NCBI GenBank assembly: GCA_964485695.1
Contig: CAZAKZ010000083.1
Location: 1 to 25,008 of the forward strand
Length of the DNA: 25,008 nt
Direction of reading: 5' to 3'
Origin: CAZAKZ01 sp964485695
GTDB taxonomy: Bacteria > Planctomycetota > JAFGQW01
Made by a program: the position numbers and the translations under genes. Position 1 is the first letter of the stretch; each line of letters begins with the position of its first letter. The notes beneath the pieces are model-generated. The model worked only from the letters and a program-made list of their open reading frames with translations. It had not been told where the DNA came from and ran no database searches. This document shows positions 1-6,930 of this stretch, one piece after another.

Positions 1-55
1 CCGTATGCCCGGTGGTGTGGGAGGGGGGAACCGTGAGGTTTCCCCCTATCCCGAT
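1..55 (+). mobile_element. 3' end of a group II intron (partial domain V and domain VI)
   Basis: Positions 19-52 fold into one long stem. G19-G20 pair with C51-C50, G21 wobbles with T49, A22 pairs with T47, G23-G27 pair with C46-C42, G28 wobbles with T41, and AACC (29-32) pairs with GGTT (37-40). The loop is GTGA (33-36), a GNRA tetraloop. The only unpaired stem base is A48, placed like the branch-point adenosine of group II intron domain VI. Seven bases follow it, ending in AT (54-55), which matches the usual AY 3' end. The preceding bases (1-18) resemble the 3' strand of a domain V variant, but the rest of the intron lies outside the window. No reverse transcriptase is visible. The structure is seen directly; the intron assignment is inference from known domain VI geometry. 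Confidence 0.62.
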
Positions 56-62
56 GTGTGCA

Positions 63-89
63 CCGGGTGTCCCCGCCCGGGGAACCCGG
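63..89 (-). terminator. Hairpin directly after the selenoprotein stop codon
   Basis: CCGGGT (63-68) pairs with ACCCGG (84-89), and CCCCG (71-75) pairs with CGGGG (78-82), with only a small internal loop between them. It begins one base past the TAG stop of the minus-strand gene. It has no T-run, so it may be a transcript-end stabiliser or a weak terminator. The intron end lies only 7 bp away. Confidence 0.4.
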
Positions 90-1508
90 CTATTTCAGAG
101 ATCGCTTCAATCCCTTCAGGAATGAATCTCTGACTGGGGCGGTCCAGGTCCCGGGCAAGGCCGGAAGCCGACCGCCGGACAGGTCCCGCAGACTCGCCAG
201 GACCTTCTTGGCCAGGGCGAGGCGTCGGCGCTGCGTCCATTGTCCCTGGCGGGCACCCAGGCTCCCGGCCTCCACTGGAGGGGGGAAGGACTCCAGCAGA
301 ATGTTCTCGACCTTCTTCCCGAGGGTTTTCTTCCCCCGTCGAGCAATTCCGGTGAGTGCCTGGATCACGAGGGACGTGAGGCTGTTCCGGGCGTCGGCGG
401 CTCTGGCCACGGCGGCCAGAGCGGAGACGCACCGGGGGTCTCCGCAAGTCTCCAGCGCCCGTACGGCGTGGATCCTCAGCACGTTGGGATTCTTGCTGGG
501 CACCTCGCGCCCCGCGCCTTCGAAGATCCGCATCAGCTCCGGCCCGAGGCCGGTATCCGGGTGGCGAGCCAGGGTTTCGAGCACCTGATATCGGAACGGA
601 TCCAGGGGAATCCGGAGAAGAGTGGGCGCGTTTTGGGTCACGATTTCGGGCCTGGCTTCCGCCAGGATCCAGAGGGCTCTGTGCCGCACCACCGGGTCTT
701 CGCGGTCATCCTGGAGGTTTTGCACCACCCGCTTTTCCAGTGCAGCGGGAAGCGCGGCGCCCTTCTTTCCCCTCTTCATCCCCTTCACGTAGAGATCCTC
801 GAGAGCGAGGATGCGCTCCCGGGGATCCGGATCTGATAGCCGCTCCGTCAAGGCCGGCCGCTGCGGGCCGCGCCACTTTTTAAGCAGCCTTCGCGCTTCC
901 TGCCAGGCCAGGTAGCGGTCCTTCCCCTCGGCCAGGGGCTCGAGGAGTTTCTCCGCTTCCCGCCTCCGTCCTTTCGCGTGCAGCTTCACGGCCCGATCGA
1001 TGACCTTGGCGAGGCGCGATGCACCTGGACCGGCCGGGGGGACCTGCTTGCACGCGTGCCGAAAGCAGGCCGTGAGTCCCTTCACCGACCGGGGGGGTGT
1101 CTCGAGAATCCGGTTGTTGCGGGGATCGAACAGGATCATCTGCGGCCAGGAGGAGATGCCGAATCGGTCGTGGATCCGCAGGGCCTCCATGTCGCCGGGA
1201 AGATCTTTATCATCGAACGCCTTGCCGGATCGCTTCCGTTGCCAGGCGAAGTTGCGGTTCACGAACAGCCAGATCACCCTGGGATACCAGGTCTCGAGCT
1301 TCTTGTTTGCCAGAACGTCCCGCTCCAGTGGTACGCAGTGCGGTCAGTAGGTCTTGGTGAAGTAGACAAATACCGGACAGCCTTTGCGCAGGGCCTCGCG
1401 GCGGGCGGACCCGTAGTCCATGCGCCACGGCGGGCCGGGCGGCGGGTCTCCGGCCGGCGCGTTTCCGGCGGTCAGGAAGAGGGCCAGAAAGGCGAACAGG
1501 GGCTTCAT
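90..1508 (-). CDS. Secreted thioredoxin-fold/HEAT-repeat selenoprotein (UxxC), TGA read as Sec
   Basis: Reading from ATG 1508 gives 472 residues if the in-frame TGA at 1346-1344 is decoded. The N-terminus is a signal peptide (about residues 1-20, MKPLFAFLALFLTAG). A thioredoxin-like domain follows, with a W-x-x-D-Y segment, the beta strand C-P-V-F-V-Y-F-T, then K-T-Y-U55-P-H-C58. The TGA falls exactly where the first Cys of a CxxC redox motif belongs. The same frame continues with a thioredoxin-like second half containing a W-P-Q-M-I-L-F-D strand. The C-terminal part (about residues 200-460) is helical and HEAT-repeat-like. The frame is open on both sides of the TGA with consistent codon use. 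A GAGGAG lies 13 bases before ATG 1508. A caller that stops at TGA would start at GTG 1277 and lose the signal peptide and active site. A TGC-to-TGA error or mutation is the main alternative. Confidence 0.82.
1316..1346 (-). promoter_or_regulatory. Candidate bacterial SECIS downstream of the TGA Sec codon
   Basis: The TGA is at 1346-1344. Eight bases later CGTACC (1335-1330) can pair with GGGACG (1321-1316): C-G, G-C, U-A, an A/G mismatch, then C-G, C-G. The 8-base loop (1329-1322) contains two adjacent G's at about 18-19 bases after the TGA. This is within the range expected for the SelB-binding loop of bacterial SECIS elements. The stem is short, and an alternative CCGC/GCGG pairing (1343-1340 with 1323-1320) overlaps it, so the exact fold is uncertain. 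Confidence 0.4.
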
Positions 1509-1600
1509 ATTCCGATTTTCACTCCTCGGATGCGCGGGGAATCATACCCTGCAACGAGCTTCCTGGGCAGGGGAAGTTGCTCAGGCTGCCGAGTATCGTT

Positions 1601-1629
1601 TCTATACGGAGCAATATAACTCGCGTCAA
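1601..1629 (-). promoter_or_regulatory. Sigma70-type promoter for the selenoprotein gene
   Basis: On the minus strand a -35 TTGACG (1629-1624) is followed after 17 bases by TATAGA (1606-1601). These match consensus at 5/6 and 4/6. Transcription would start near 1594 and give a leader of about 86 bases before ATG 1508. I found no equally good promoter for the divergent pilin gene in the same 283-base interval, which otherwise looks non-coding and comparatively AT-rich. Confidence 0.5.
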
Positions 1630-1791
1630 TGAAGATGTATACGCATGCATGGTCGAGTCGATTTCATACCGGCGAATCCTGCGGGAATACTTTTCCGTAT
1701 ATGAACGCGTGAATATTCTCGATAGATCAGACAAGAGCAGTACAAATCCGTAGATTCGCAGGTGATTAGAGAAAAGGGACGGGACAGCTTC

Positions 1792-2526
1792 ATGCATCTC
1801 CCACACCGGCATTCCACGAATCTGAAAGAACTGCATGGATTCACTCTGATCGAGCTGATGATCGTGGTGGCCGTCATCGCCATCATCACCACCATCGCCG
1901 TTCCCAACCTGCTCAGCTCGCGCCTCACCACCAACGAAAACGCTGTGTTGGCCACGCTCCGGAACATCATCTCCGCTCAGGCCCAGTTCCATGCCGCACA
2001 CCTGGTCGACGCGGACGAGGACGGCATGGGCGAGTACGGATATTTCGGCGAGCTCTCGGGCGCGACCAACCTGCGGGACGGGGATGGCGGGATCACTGCG
2101 CCCAATGTGACCTTGCCGGTGTTGAGCGGCGTGTTCCGCTCCGTCCGCGGAGGGCTGGTCGAAAGCAGCGGTTATTTCTTCCTGGTGTATCTTCCGGACG
2201 CCTCCGGTGTCGGCGTGGCCGAAGCCGCCGACGGCGGAGCCGACCCGGGTAACCTGCCCGATGCCGACAACTGCGAGGTCACGTGGTGCTGCTACGCCTG
2301 GCCGACTAACATCCACAACTCCGGCGTGCGGGCCTTCTTCGTGAATCAGCACGGGATCATCACCCAGACGAGCAACGTGAGCTCAGGCCAGGAATACTCC
2401 GGCCGGGCAACGCGACCCGCAGCAGACGCGGCCTTCGTGGATCCCTACGTCTCCGGCTCCATCGTGGATATGGTGGCCGTGGGCACGGTGGGGGCGGACG
2501 GCGGTCGCTGGATTGCAATCGAGTAG
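1792..2526 (+). CDS. Type IV pilin-like / type II pseudopilin protein
   Basis: The N-terminus has a class III prepilin signal. A short leader rich in His and Lys ends in Gly, followed by F-T-L-I-E-L-M-I-V-V and a hydrophobic helix running to about residue 40. Cleavage would fall between G16 and F17, leaving the conserved Glu at mature position 5. The rest (244 residues with the leader) would be the globular head; it carries a W-C-C-Y-A-W segment that could form a disulfide. I chose ATG 1792; an in-frame GTG at 1762 would give a 26-residue leader, and neither start has a strong ribosome binding site. The gene stands apart from the minor-pilin operon at 19.8-23.6 kb. It could be a major pilin subunit or a secretion pseudopilin. 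Confidence 0.85.
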   Translation: MHLPHRHSTNLKELHGFTLIELMIVVAVIAIITTIAVPNLLSSRLTTNENAVLATLRNIISAQAQFHAAHLVDADEDGMGEYGYFGELSGATNLRDGDGGITAPNVTLPVLSGVFRSVRGGLVESSGYFFLVYLPDASGVGVAEAADGGADPGNLPDADNCEVTWCCYAWPTNIHNSGVRAFFVNQHGIITQTSNVSSGQEYSGRATRPAADAAFVDPYVSGSIVDMVAVGTVGADGGRWIAIE

Positions 2527-2639
2527 GCCGGACTGCTACCGAGAGATCGGGCCTGTGCCAATCGAAGGAACGGGGAAAGAGGGTCCGAAGGTCGGCGGCC
2601 GATACGGTGTCTCCTTCCCGGATCGGCCGGAGAGTGCTG

Positions 2640-2942
2640 CTACAGGTGGATCAGGATCTCCTTGGGCATGATGGAGATGCGCTTGATGCGGGAGAAGGGG
2701 ATGTATTGCTGCACCGGTTCCTTCTTCTGTCCCTTGGCGTCCAGCACGAACTCACAAAGCACGATGATGAAGTCGCCGCATACGGCCTTCACCTTGGCCT
2801 TGTAGAACTGGACATCCAGCTTGTACGATCCGGTGGGCGTCATCCGATAGCTCGACGGGTTGATCACCGTGACGACCCGGCCTTCCAGGGACTTGGAGAT
2901 GGATTCCTTGAATGTCAGATTCTTGATTTCTTCTGGGTCCAT
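2640..2942 (-). CDS. Small conserved-looking hypothetical protein
   Basis: This 100-residue protein starts M-D-P-E-E-I-K-N-L. The start at 2942 is supported by a GGAAAGG ending 7 bases upstream; longer readings to 3068 lack such support. It has no signal peptide or membrane segment. It is rich in alternating hydrophobic residues (V-V-T-V-I-N, K-L-D-V-Q-F-Y, F-I-I-V-L-C-E-F-V-L), which suggests a small beta-sheet domain. The end I-P-F-S-R-I-K-R-I-S-I resembles the end of an SH3- or Sm-like barrel strand. I do not recognise the family. The neighbours, a pilin and a secreted repeat protein, give no clear functional hint. Confidence 0.72.
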   Translation of the reverse strand: MDPEEIKNLTFKESISKSLEGRVVTVINPSSYRMTPTGSYKLDVQFYKAKVKAVCGDFIIVLCEFVLDAKGQKKEPVQQYIPFSRIKRISIMPKEILIHL

Positions 2943-3140
2943 GGGTATGCCTTTCCCCGGGACGGATTCACTCCGGTTCCCTGATTTCTGTGTATTCCTG
3001 TCGGGGTATATCTTACACCTTGCCGATTTCTCGCTGGAAATACGGTAGGGGTCCACCGATTGTAGCACTTCACCTGGCCCGTTTCACGGGGTTTTGGGCT
3101 CTGTCCCGGGTGCGGATTCCCCCCTGGCCGCAGGAACGAT

Positions 3141-5762
3141 TCAGGGGCGATCCCAGAATCCGGCCGGTACGGTATCCATTGCCTCCAGTGCCTTTTCCAG
3201 AGCTTGGCGGTCGTGAATCAGCGTCGTTCCCTTGCACCAGGCCAGAATGCCGTAGGTCCGGTCGCCGAACCGGGCGATCCTCATGAGCCACCTGGAAGGT
3301 ACGGTCGTGGCCGGGACCTGTCCCGGAACGTCGCAAGCGGCCTCGATGCGGATCTCTGCTTCCTTGTGGTGGGAGGGACGCAGGATTTTCCCCGATGGCA
3401 TGGAGTCACGAAAGGAGTCTTCCAGACGCTTGCCCTGGGCCGGCAGGTCCGGGTCTGTTCCCAGTTCAACCAGAACAGCCGTGTGCTGGAAGTCTGTATC
3501 CTCCATGGCTGCGACCACTTCCCACGGAATATCCAGCTCCGTGGCAGCCGGGAACAGGAGGCGCCATCCCGGGGGAATCCCGAGGGAGGCGGGACATCCC
3601 CGCCGGGCCCAGCGGCCGTCCCTGACCGCCTGATCGGGCGGGAGATGGGGGGCGGCGGCCGCGAGCCGGGAGGGGGGAGCAGAAAAGAGGAGAGACGATT
3701 CCGGATCCAGGGAACCGAAGCTCCGCAATGCGGCCAGGCCGGCCGCCCTTTCAGAATCCCGCGCCGCGTCCGGAAGGTAGATCGTGGCCCGGAGGCACCA
3801 TCCCTCCCTCGACTCGAGGATGGACTTCCATCGGCCCTGGAAGCCCGGCGTTTCCGCGAAGAGTCGCCCGTCGGGGCCGGCCCGGGGTTTCCTCAGGCGC
3901 TGATATGCGGCCCACTGACGCACCGAGAATCCCGGAATCCGCTCGCTGACCAGAGAAATGAGGACGTGGCTCTTCTCCCGCTTGATCTTGATGGCGGTCC
4001 CCAATTCCGGGAAACGGGCGTGGTCTCCCAGGAACCAGATCCAGCCCTCCCTGGCCTGAATCCGAACTTTGCGCAATGCGTCTTCGTAGGTGCTGCGGGA
4101 TATCCGGACGCCACCCCCGTCGTAGAGCAGAGATTCGGTCTCCGGGCCCTCCGCAACGCCGTGCACGGGGGTGAAGTTCTCGTGAATCGCCTCCACTTCC
4201 AGGGCCAGCCGTTTTGCGGCTGCATCGGGAATCCGGGTCTTCAACACCATGGCGGGCCTCTCCGCGGAGGGGAAGATCAGGGTGGCCGCCGTTCTGACCA
4301 GACCTTTCGGGGTGAGGAGAACGCCCCGGAACCTCACCCTCTCCCGGACCGGGCTTTCGGCCTCCGGGCATGAGATCCGGGTCCACGCTTTTTTCAGCTG
4401 CGTTTCCAGGCTCATGACCGCATCAAGGTCCTGGCTGCCCAGTCGTTCCACCACGGCCCGGATCGAGGGCAGGGTATCCAGGGAGGCGAGAGGATTGTGC
4501 CGGTAGGCCTGGAACAAGATCTCCCCCCCGGCCTTCTCCGGGTCCCGGGGTGTCAGGTCCGACACCCAGGTGGCGGGGAGCTTCAGCCGAAATCCAGCGT
4601 GTGGGGCGAGGATGGCGCCCCGTCTCAGCGCCACGGGCCGGAGCGGGACAGAGTCGGAGCCAGGGTTGCCGAGGCAGGCAAACACTCGGGCCATACGCCG
4701 CCGATCCTCGTCCAGGCCGAGGCCGGTCACGCCCACCAGGAGGGCGATGCCCTGGCCCTCGAGGATGCGACTCTGGATCAACCAGGACAGGGGCAGGCCT
4801 CTCGGCGTCCCGCCTTCGGGCAGGGACGAGGTGCACGTGGCCCTGATTTCCCCGGGTGAAAGCAAGTATCGAAAGGCCGTGGGCTGGTCGAGCCTCCGGC
4901 CGAGAACCGACCGGAGGCGATCCAGGAGGTCATCGGTGTCGACCACGTCGCCGAGGACGAGCAGGCCGGCCTGATACTTGTCCACGGAACTACGGATTCG
5001 GATCTCCATGTCTTCCGGTAGGAACACGGCCGGATCCGGTTTCTGAACCAGGTCCCAGCCCCGGGGGATGCGCAGGGTGGCGGCCACACCGCGCTTTCTC
5101 CAGATCCCGTTCCGGACCCTGGCCCCGTCGGCCAGGTAGTGCTCGCCGGTCCAGGCCGGGGGGGGCAATACCGGGTCCCCGGGTGGGGCGGGCGTGGATC
5201 CAGTCTCCAGGGGAGGGTGGGTGCGAAATCGTCCGGAAGCCTCCATGAGGCGGTTTCTGAGGTCTCGGTCCGCGCCGAGAGGGAGGTACCTCGAGATGCG
5301 ATAGGCCCAGCCGTGCGCTCTCTGGAATTCGCTGTGGACGGTGTAGGCGTTTCCCTCCACCTTCCTGGAGATGAAGCTCCGGATCCTCGTTCTCCGGCGG
5401 CCGAGGAGGTCCCGGATCGAGGCGTAGGGATTATTTTCCGGCGAGGCGTCCCAGGCCGAGGCCCATTCGCTCAGCGCCACGTGGGGAAGCCGCCTCGCCT
5501 CCACGGCCAGGTAGGCCGTTTCCAGGTCGTACCGGGCCACGGCCGAGGCCTCCGGATCCACGGCGCGGGCGAGATCCCTGTCGAGGAAGGTCCAGGCCGG
5601 CCCGGCATCCAGTTCGAACTGCCGGATCGGGTCCAGGCAATGTCCCTTCCCGGGTCCCTTCCCGGCAGGGGTGACCTGGGCCACGGCCGCCACGGCAGCC
5701 ACGGCCGGGATCATGAGGACAGCCCAGAAGACCGGTGCCGGACGCAAGGACGGGTTGAGCAT
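3141..5762 (-). CDS. Large secreted protein with four related modules
   Basis: The protein is 873 residues from ATG 5762. It begins with a signal peptide or membrane anchor (R-P-A-P-V-F-W-A-V-L-M-I-P-A-V-A-A-V) and a unique N-terminal part of roughly 200 residues. Four modules of about 150-160 residues follow, near residues 215-370, 375-535, 545-700 and 710-870. Modules 1 and 4 are the clearest pair: N-G-I-W-R-K-R-G-V-A-A-T-L-R-I-P-R-G-W versus D-G-R-W-A-R-R-G-C-P-A-S-L-G-I-P-P-G-W. Each module ends with an amphipathic helix followed by a short hydrophobic segment. The layout of a proline-Gly-Trp turn, beta strands and final helix is reminiscent of PsbP/Mog1-type folds, but that is only a guess. 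No catalytic motif is evident. A longer start at 5843 is possible but would bury the signal peptide. Confidence 0.78.
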   Translation of the reverse strand: MLNPSLRPAPVFWAVLMIPAVAAVAAVAQVTPAGKGPGKGHCLDPIRQFELDAGPAWTFLDRDLARAVDPEASAVARYDLETAYLAVEARRLPHVALSEWASAWDASPENNPYASIRDLLGRRRTRIRSFISRKVEGNAYTVHSEFQRAHGWAYRISRYLPLGADRDLRNRLMEASGRFRTHPPLETGSTPAPPGDPVLPPPAWTGEHYLADGARVRNGIWRKRGVAATLRIPRGWDLVQKPDPAVFLPEDMEIRIRSSVDKYQAGLLVLGDVVDTDDLLDRLRSVLGRRLDQPTAFRYLLSPGEIRATCTSSLPEGGTPRGLPLSWLIQSRILEGQGIALLVGVTGLGLDEDRRRMARVFACLGNPGSDSVPLRPVALRRGAILAPHAGFRLKLPATWVSDLTPRDPEKAGGEILFQAYRHNPLASLDTLPSIRAVVERLGSQDLDAVMSLETQLKKAWTRISCPEAESPVRERVRFRGVLLTPKGLVRTAATLIFPSAERPAMVLKTRIPDAAAKRLALEVEAIHENFTPVHGVAEGPETESLLYDGGGVRISRSTYEDALRKVRIQAREGWIWFLGDHARFPELGTAIKIKREKSHVLISLVSERIPGFSVRQWAAYQRLRKPRAGPDGRLFAETPGFQGRWKSILESREGWCLRATIYLPDAARDSERAAGLAALRSFGSLDPESSLLFSAPPSRLAAAAPHLPPDQAVRDGRWARRGCPASLGIPPGWRLLFPAATELDIPWEVVAAMEDTDFQHTAVLVELGTDPDLPAQGKRLEDSFRDSMPSGKILRPSHHKEAEIRIEAACDVPGQVPATTVPSRWLMRIARFGDRTYGILAWCKGTTLIHDRQALEKALEAMDTVPAGFWDRP

Positions 5763-5822
5763 GGTCGAATCAATCGTCTCGGGACAGGGGCGGCCGCGGT
5801 GGACGGCCCGGTTCGTGCATGG

Positions 5823-5834
5823 CCTGGTACCAGG
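5823..5834. promoter_or_regulatory. 12-bp perfect palindrome in the divergent promoter region
   Basis: CCTGGTACCAGG is its own reverse complement. It lies in the 131-bp gap between the minus-strand secreted-protein gene (start 5762) and gpsA (start 5894). GTGCATGG occurs on both sides of it (5815-5822 and 5838-5845). It could be an operator for either gene; the regulator is unknown. Confidence 0.3.
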
Positions 5835-5858
5835 ATAGTGCATGGAGCGGGGTTTTGG

Positions 5859-5893
5859 TTTACTCGCACTCCGGTAAAACCTACTATTTTACC
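5859..5893 (+). promoter_or_regulatory. gpsA promoter with overlapping operator-like inverted repeat; probably leaderless
   Basis: A TTTACT (5859-5864) and a TACTAT (5882-5887) are spaced by 17 bases, 4/6 matches to each consensus. Initiation would fall at or next to the ATG at 5894, and no Shine-Dalgarno precedes that ATG, so the mRNA is probably leaderless. GGTAAAA (5873-5879) and TTTTACC (5887-5893) form a perfect inverted repeat around the -10 box, well placed for a repressor. Confidence 0.45.
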
Positions 5894-6928
5894 ATGAACA
5901 CGCACACCCCTGAACGCATTGCAGTCATCGGCGCCGGGAGCTGGGGCACGGCCCTGGCCGGTCACGCGGCTCGCCTGGGCCTGCCCGTCAAGATCTGGGC
6001 CTACGAAGACGAGGTGGCGGAGGCCGTGAACCAGCGCCACGAGAATCCCGTATTCCTGCCCGGTTTCCCCCTCCCGGAGTCTCTGGTCGCCACCCGAGAT
6101 CCCGCTGAAGCCCTGGCCGGCGCCACCCTGGTGCTCTCCGTGGTGCCGTCCCACGTGGTGCGTACGGTGTGGAAGAACATGGCCTCACACCTGCCCCGGA
6201 ACGCTCTCCTCGTCAGCGCGTCCAAGGGCATCGAGGAGGGCACCTGCCTGCTGATGCACGAGGTGCTGGCCGAGGTGGTGCCGGACCTGAACCCGGACCT
6301 TGGCAGGGAACGGTTCGTCTGTCTTTCCGGTCCCAGCTTTGCGAAGGAGGTGATCCAGGAGCTGCCCACTGCCGTGGTGGCCGCTTCCGGGTCCGAGGCC
6401 GCCGCCCGCCGGGTCCAGGTCTGTCTCTCCTGTCCCACATTCCGGGTCTACACCACCGACGACGTGACGGGCACCGAGATCGGAGGCGCCCTCAAGAACG
6501 TGGTGGCCATCGCCGTGGGGGCCTCGGACGGCCTGGGTCTGGGCACCAACGCCCGGGCCGGCCTCATCACCCGCGGCCTTGCCGAGATCACCCGCATTGC
6601 AGTGGCCCACGGCGCCAAGCCCCTGACCCTGTCCGGCCTGGCCGGCGTCGGGGACCTGGTTCTCACCTGCACGGGCTCCCTCAGCCGGAACCGGTCCGTG
6701 GGCGAGGAGCTGGGCAAGGGTCGCCGTCTCGACGAGATCCTGGAAGGCATGCACATGGTGGCGGAGGGCGTGCGCACGACCCGGTCAACCCTGGAGCTCA
6801 ATGAACGCCTGAAGGTCGAGATGCCCATTGCGGAGGAGGTGTATCGCATGCTCTACGAGGACCTGTCCCCCGCCGAGGCCACGAGCCGCCTCATGGGCCG
6901 GAGCCTCAAGTTCGAGCGCGAGTTCTGA
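5894..6928 (+). CDS. gpsA: Glycerol-3-phosphate dehydrogenase [NAD(P)+]
   Basis: GpsA is cytosolic and reversibly reduces dihydroxyacetone phosphate to sn-glycerol-3-phosphate, the backbone for phospholipids. The 344-residue product is near normal family length. It shows the N-terminal Rossmann loop G-A-G-S-W-G (13-18), then S-K-G-I-E (110-114) and the G-P-S-F-A-K-E-V motif near residue 150. The catalytic Lys is K201 in G-A-L-K-N-V-V-A-I-A-V-G. The C-terminal substrate region has G-L-G-L-G-T-N-A-R-A and G-D-L-V-L-T-C-T-G-S-L-S-R-N. ATG 5894 is chosen because the homologous region begins a few residues later; upstream in-frame codons would encode sequence unlike the family. The next gene starts 3 bases after the stop, so the two are probably co-transcribed and translationally coupled. 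Confidence 0.96.
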   Translation: MNTHTPERIAVIGAGSWGTALAGHAARLGLPVKIWAYEDEVAEAVNQRHENPVFLPGFPLPESLVATRDPAEALAGATLVLSVVPSHVVRTVWKNMASHLPRNALLVSASKGIEEGTCLLMHEVLAEVVPDLNPDLGRERFVCLSGPSFAKEVIQELPTAVVAASGSEAAARRVQVCLSCPTFRVYTTDDVTGTEIGGALKNVVAIAVGASDGLGLGTNARAGLITRGLAEITRIAVAHGAKPLTLSGLAGVGDLVLTCTGSLSRNRSVGEELGKGRRLDEILEGMHMVAEGVRTTRSTLELNERLKVEMPIAEEVYRMLYEDLSPAEATSRLMGRSLKFEREF

Positions 6929-6930
6929 CC

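Noticed and set aside
1561..1582. Possible sigma54 promoter (TGG...TTGC) before the pilin gene
   Set aside because: The GG to GC spacing is 11-12 bases, not the required 10.
3070..3140. Possible tRNA or plus-strand terminator in the gap after the modular secreted gene
   Set aside because: No T-loop (GGTTCGA) or acceptor stem is present. A CCCGT/ACGGG hairpin with T4 faces the strand without an upstream gene and is weak.
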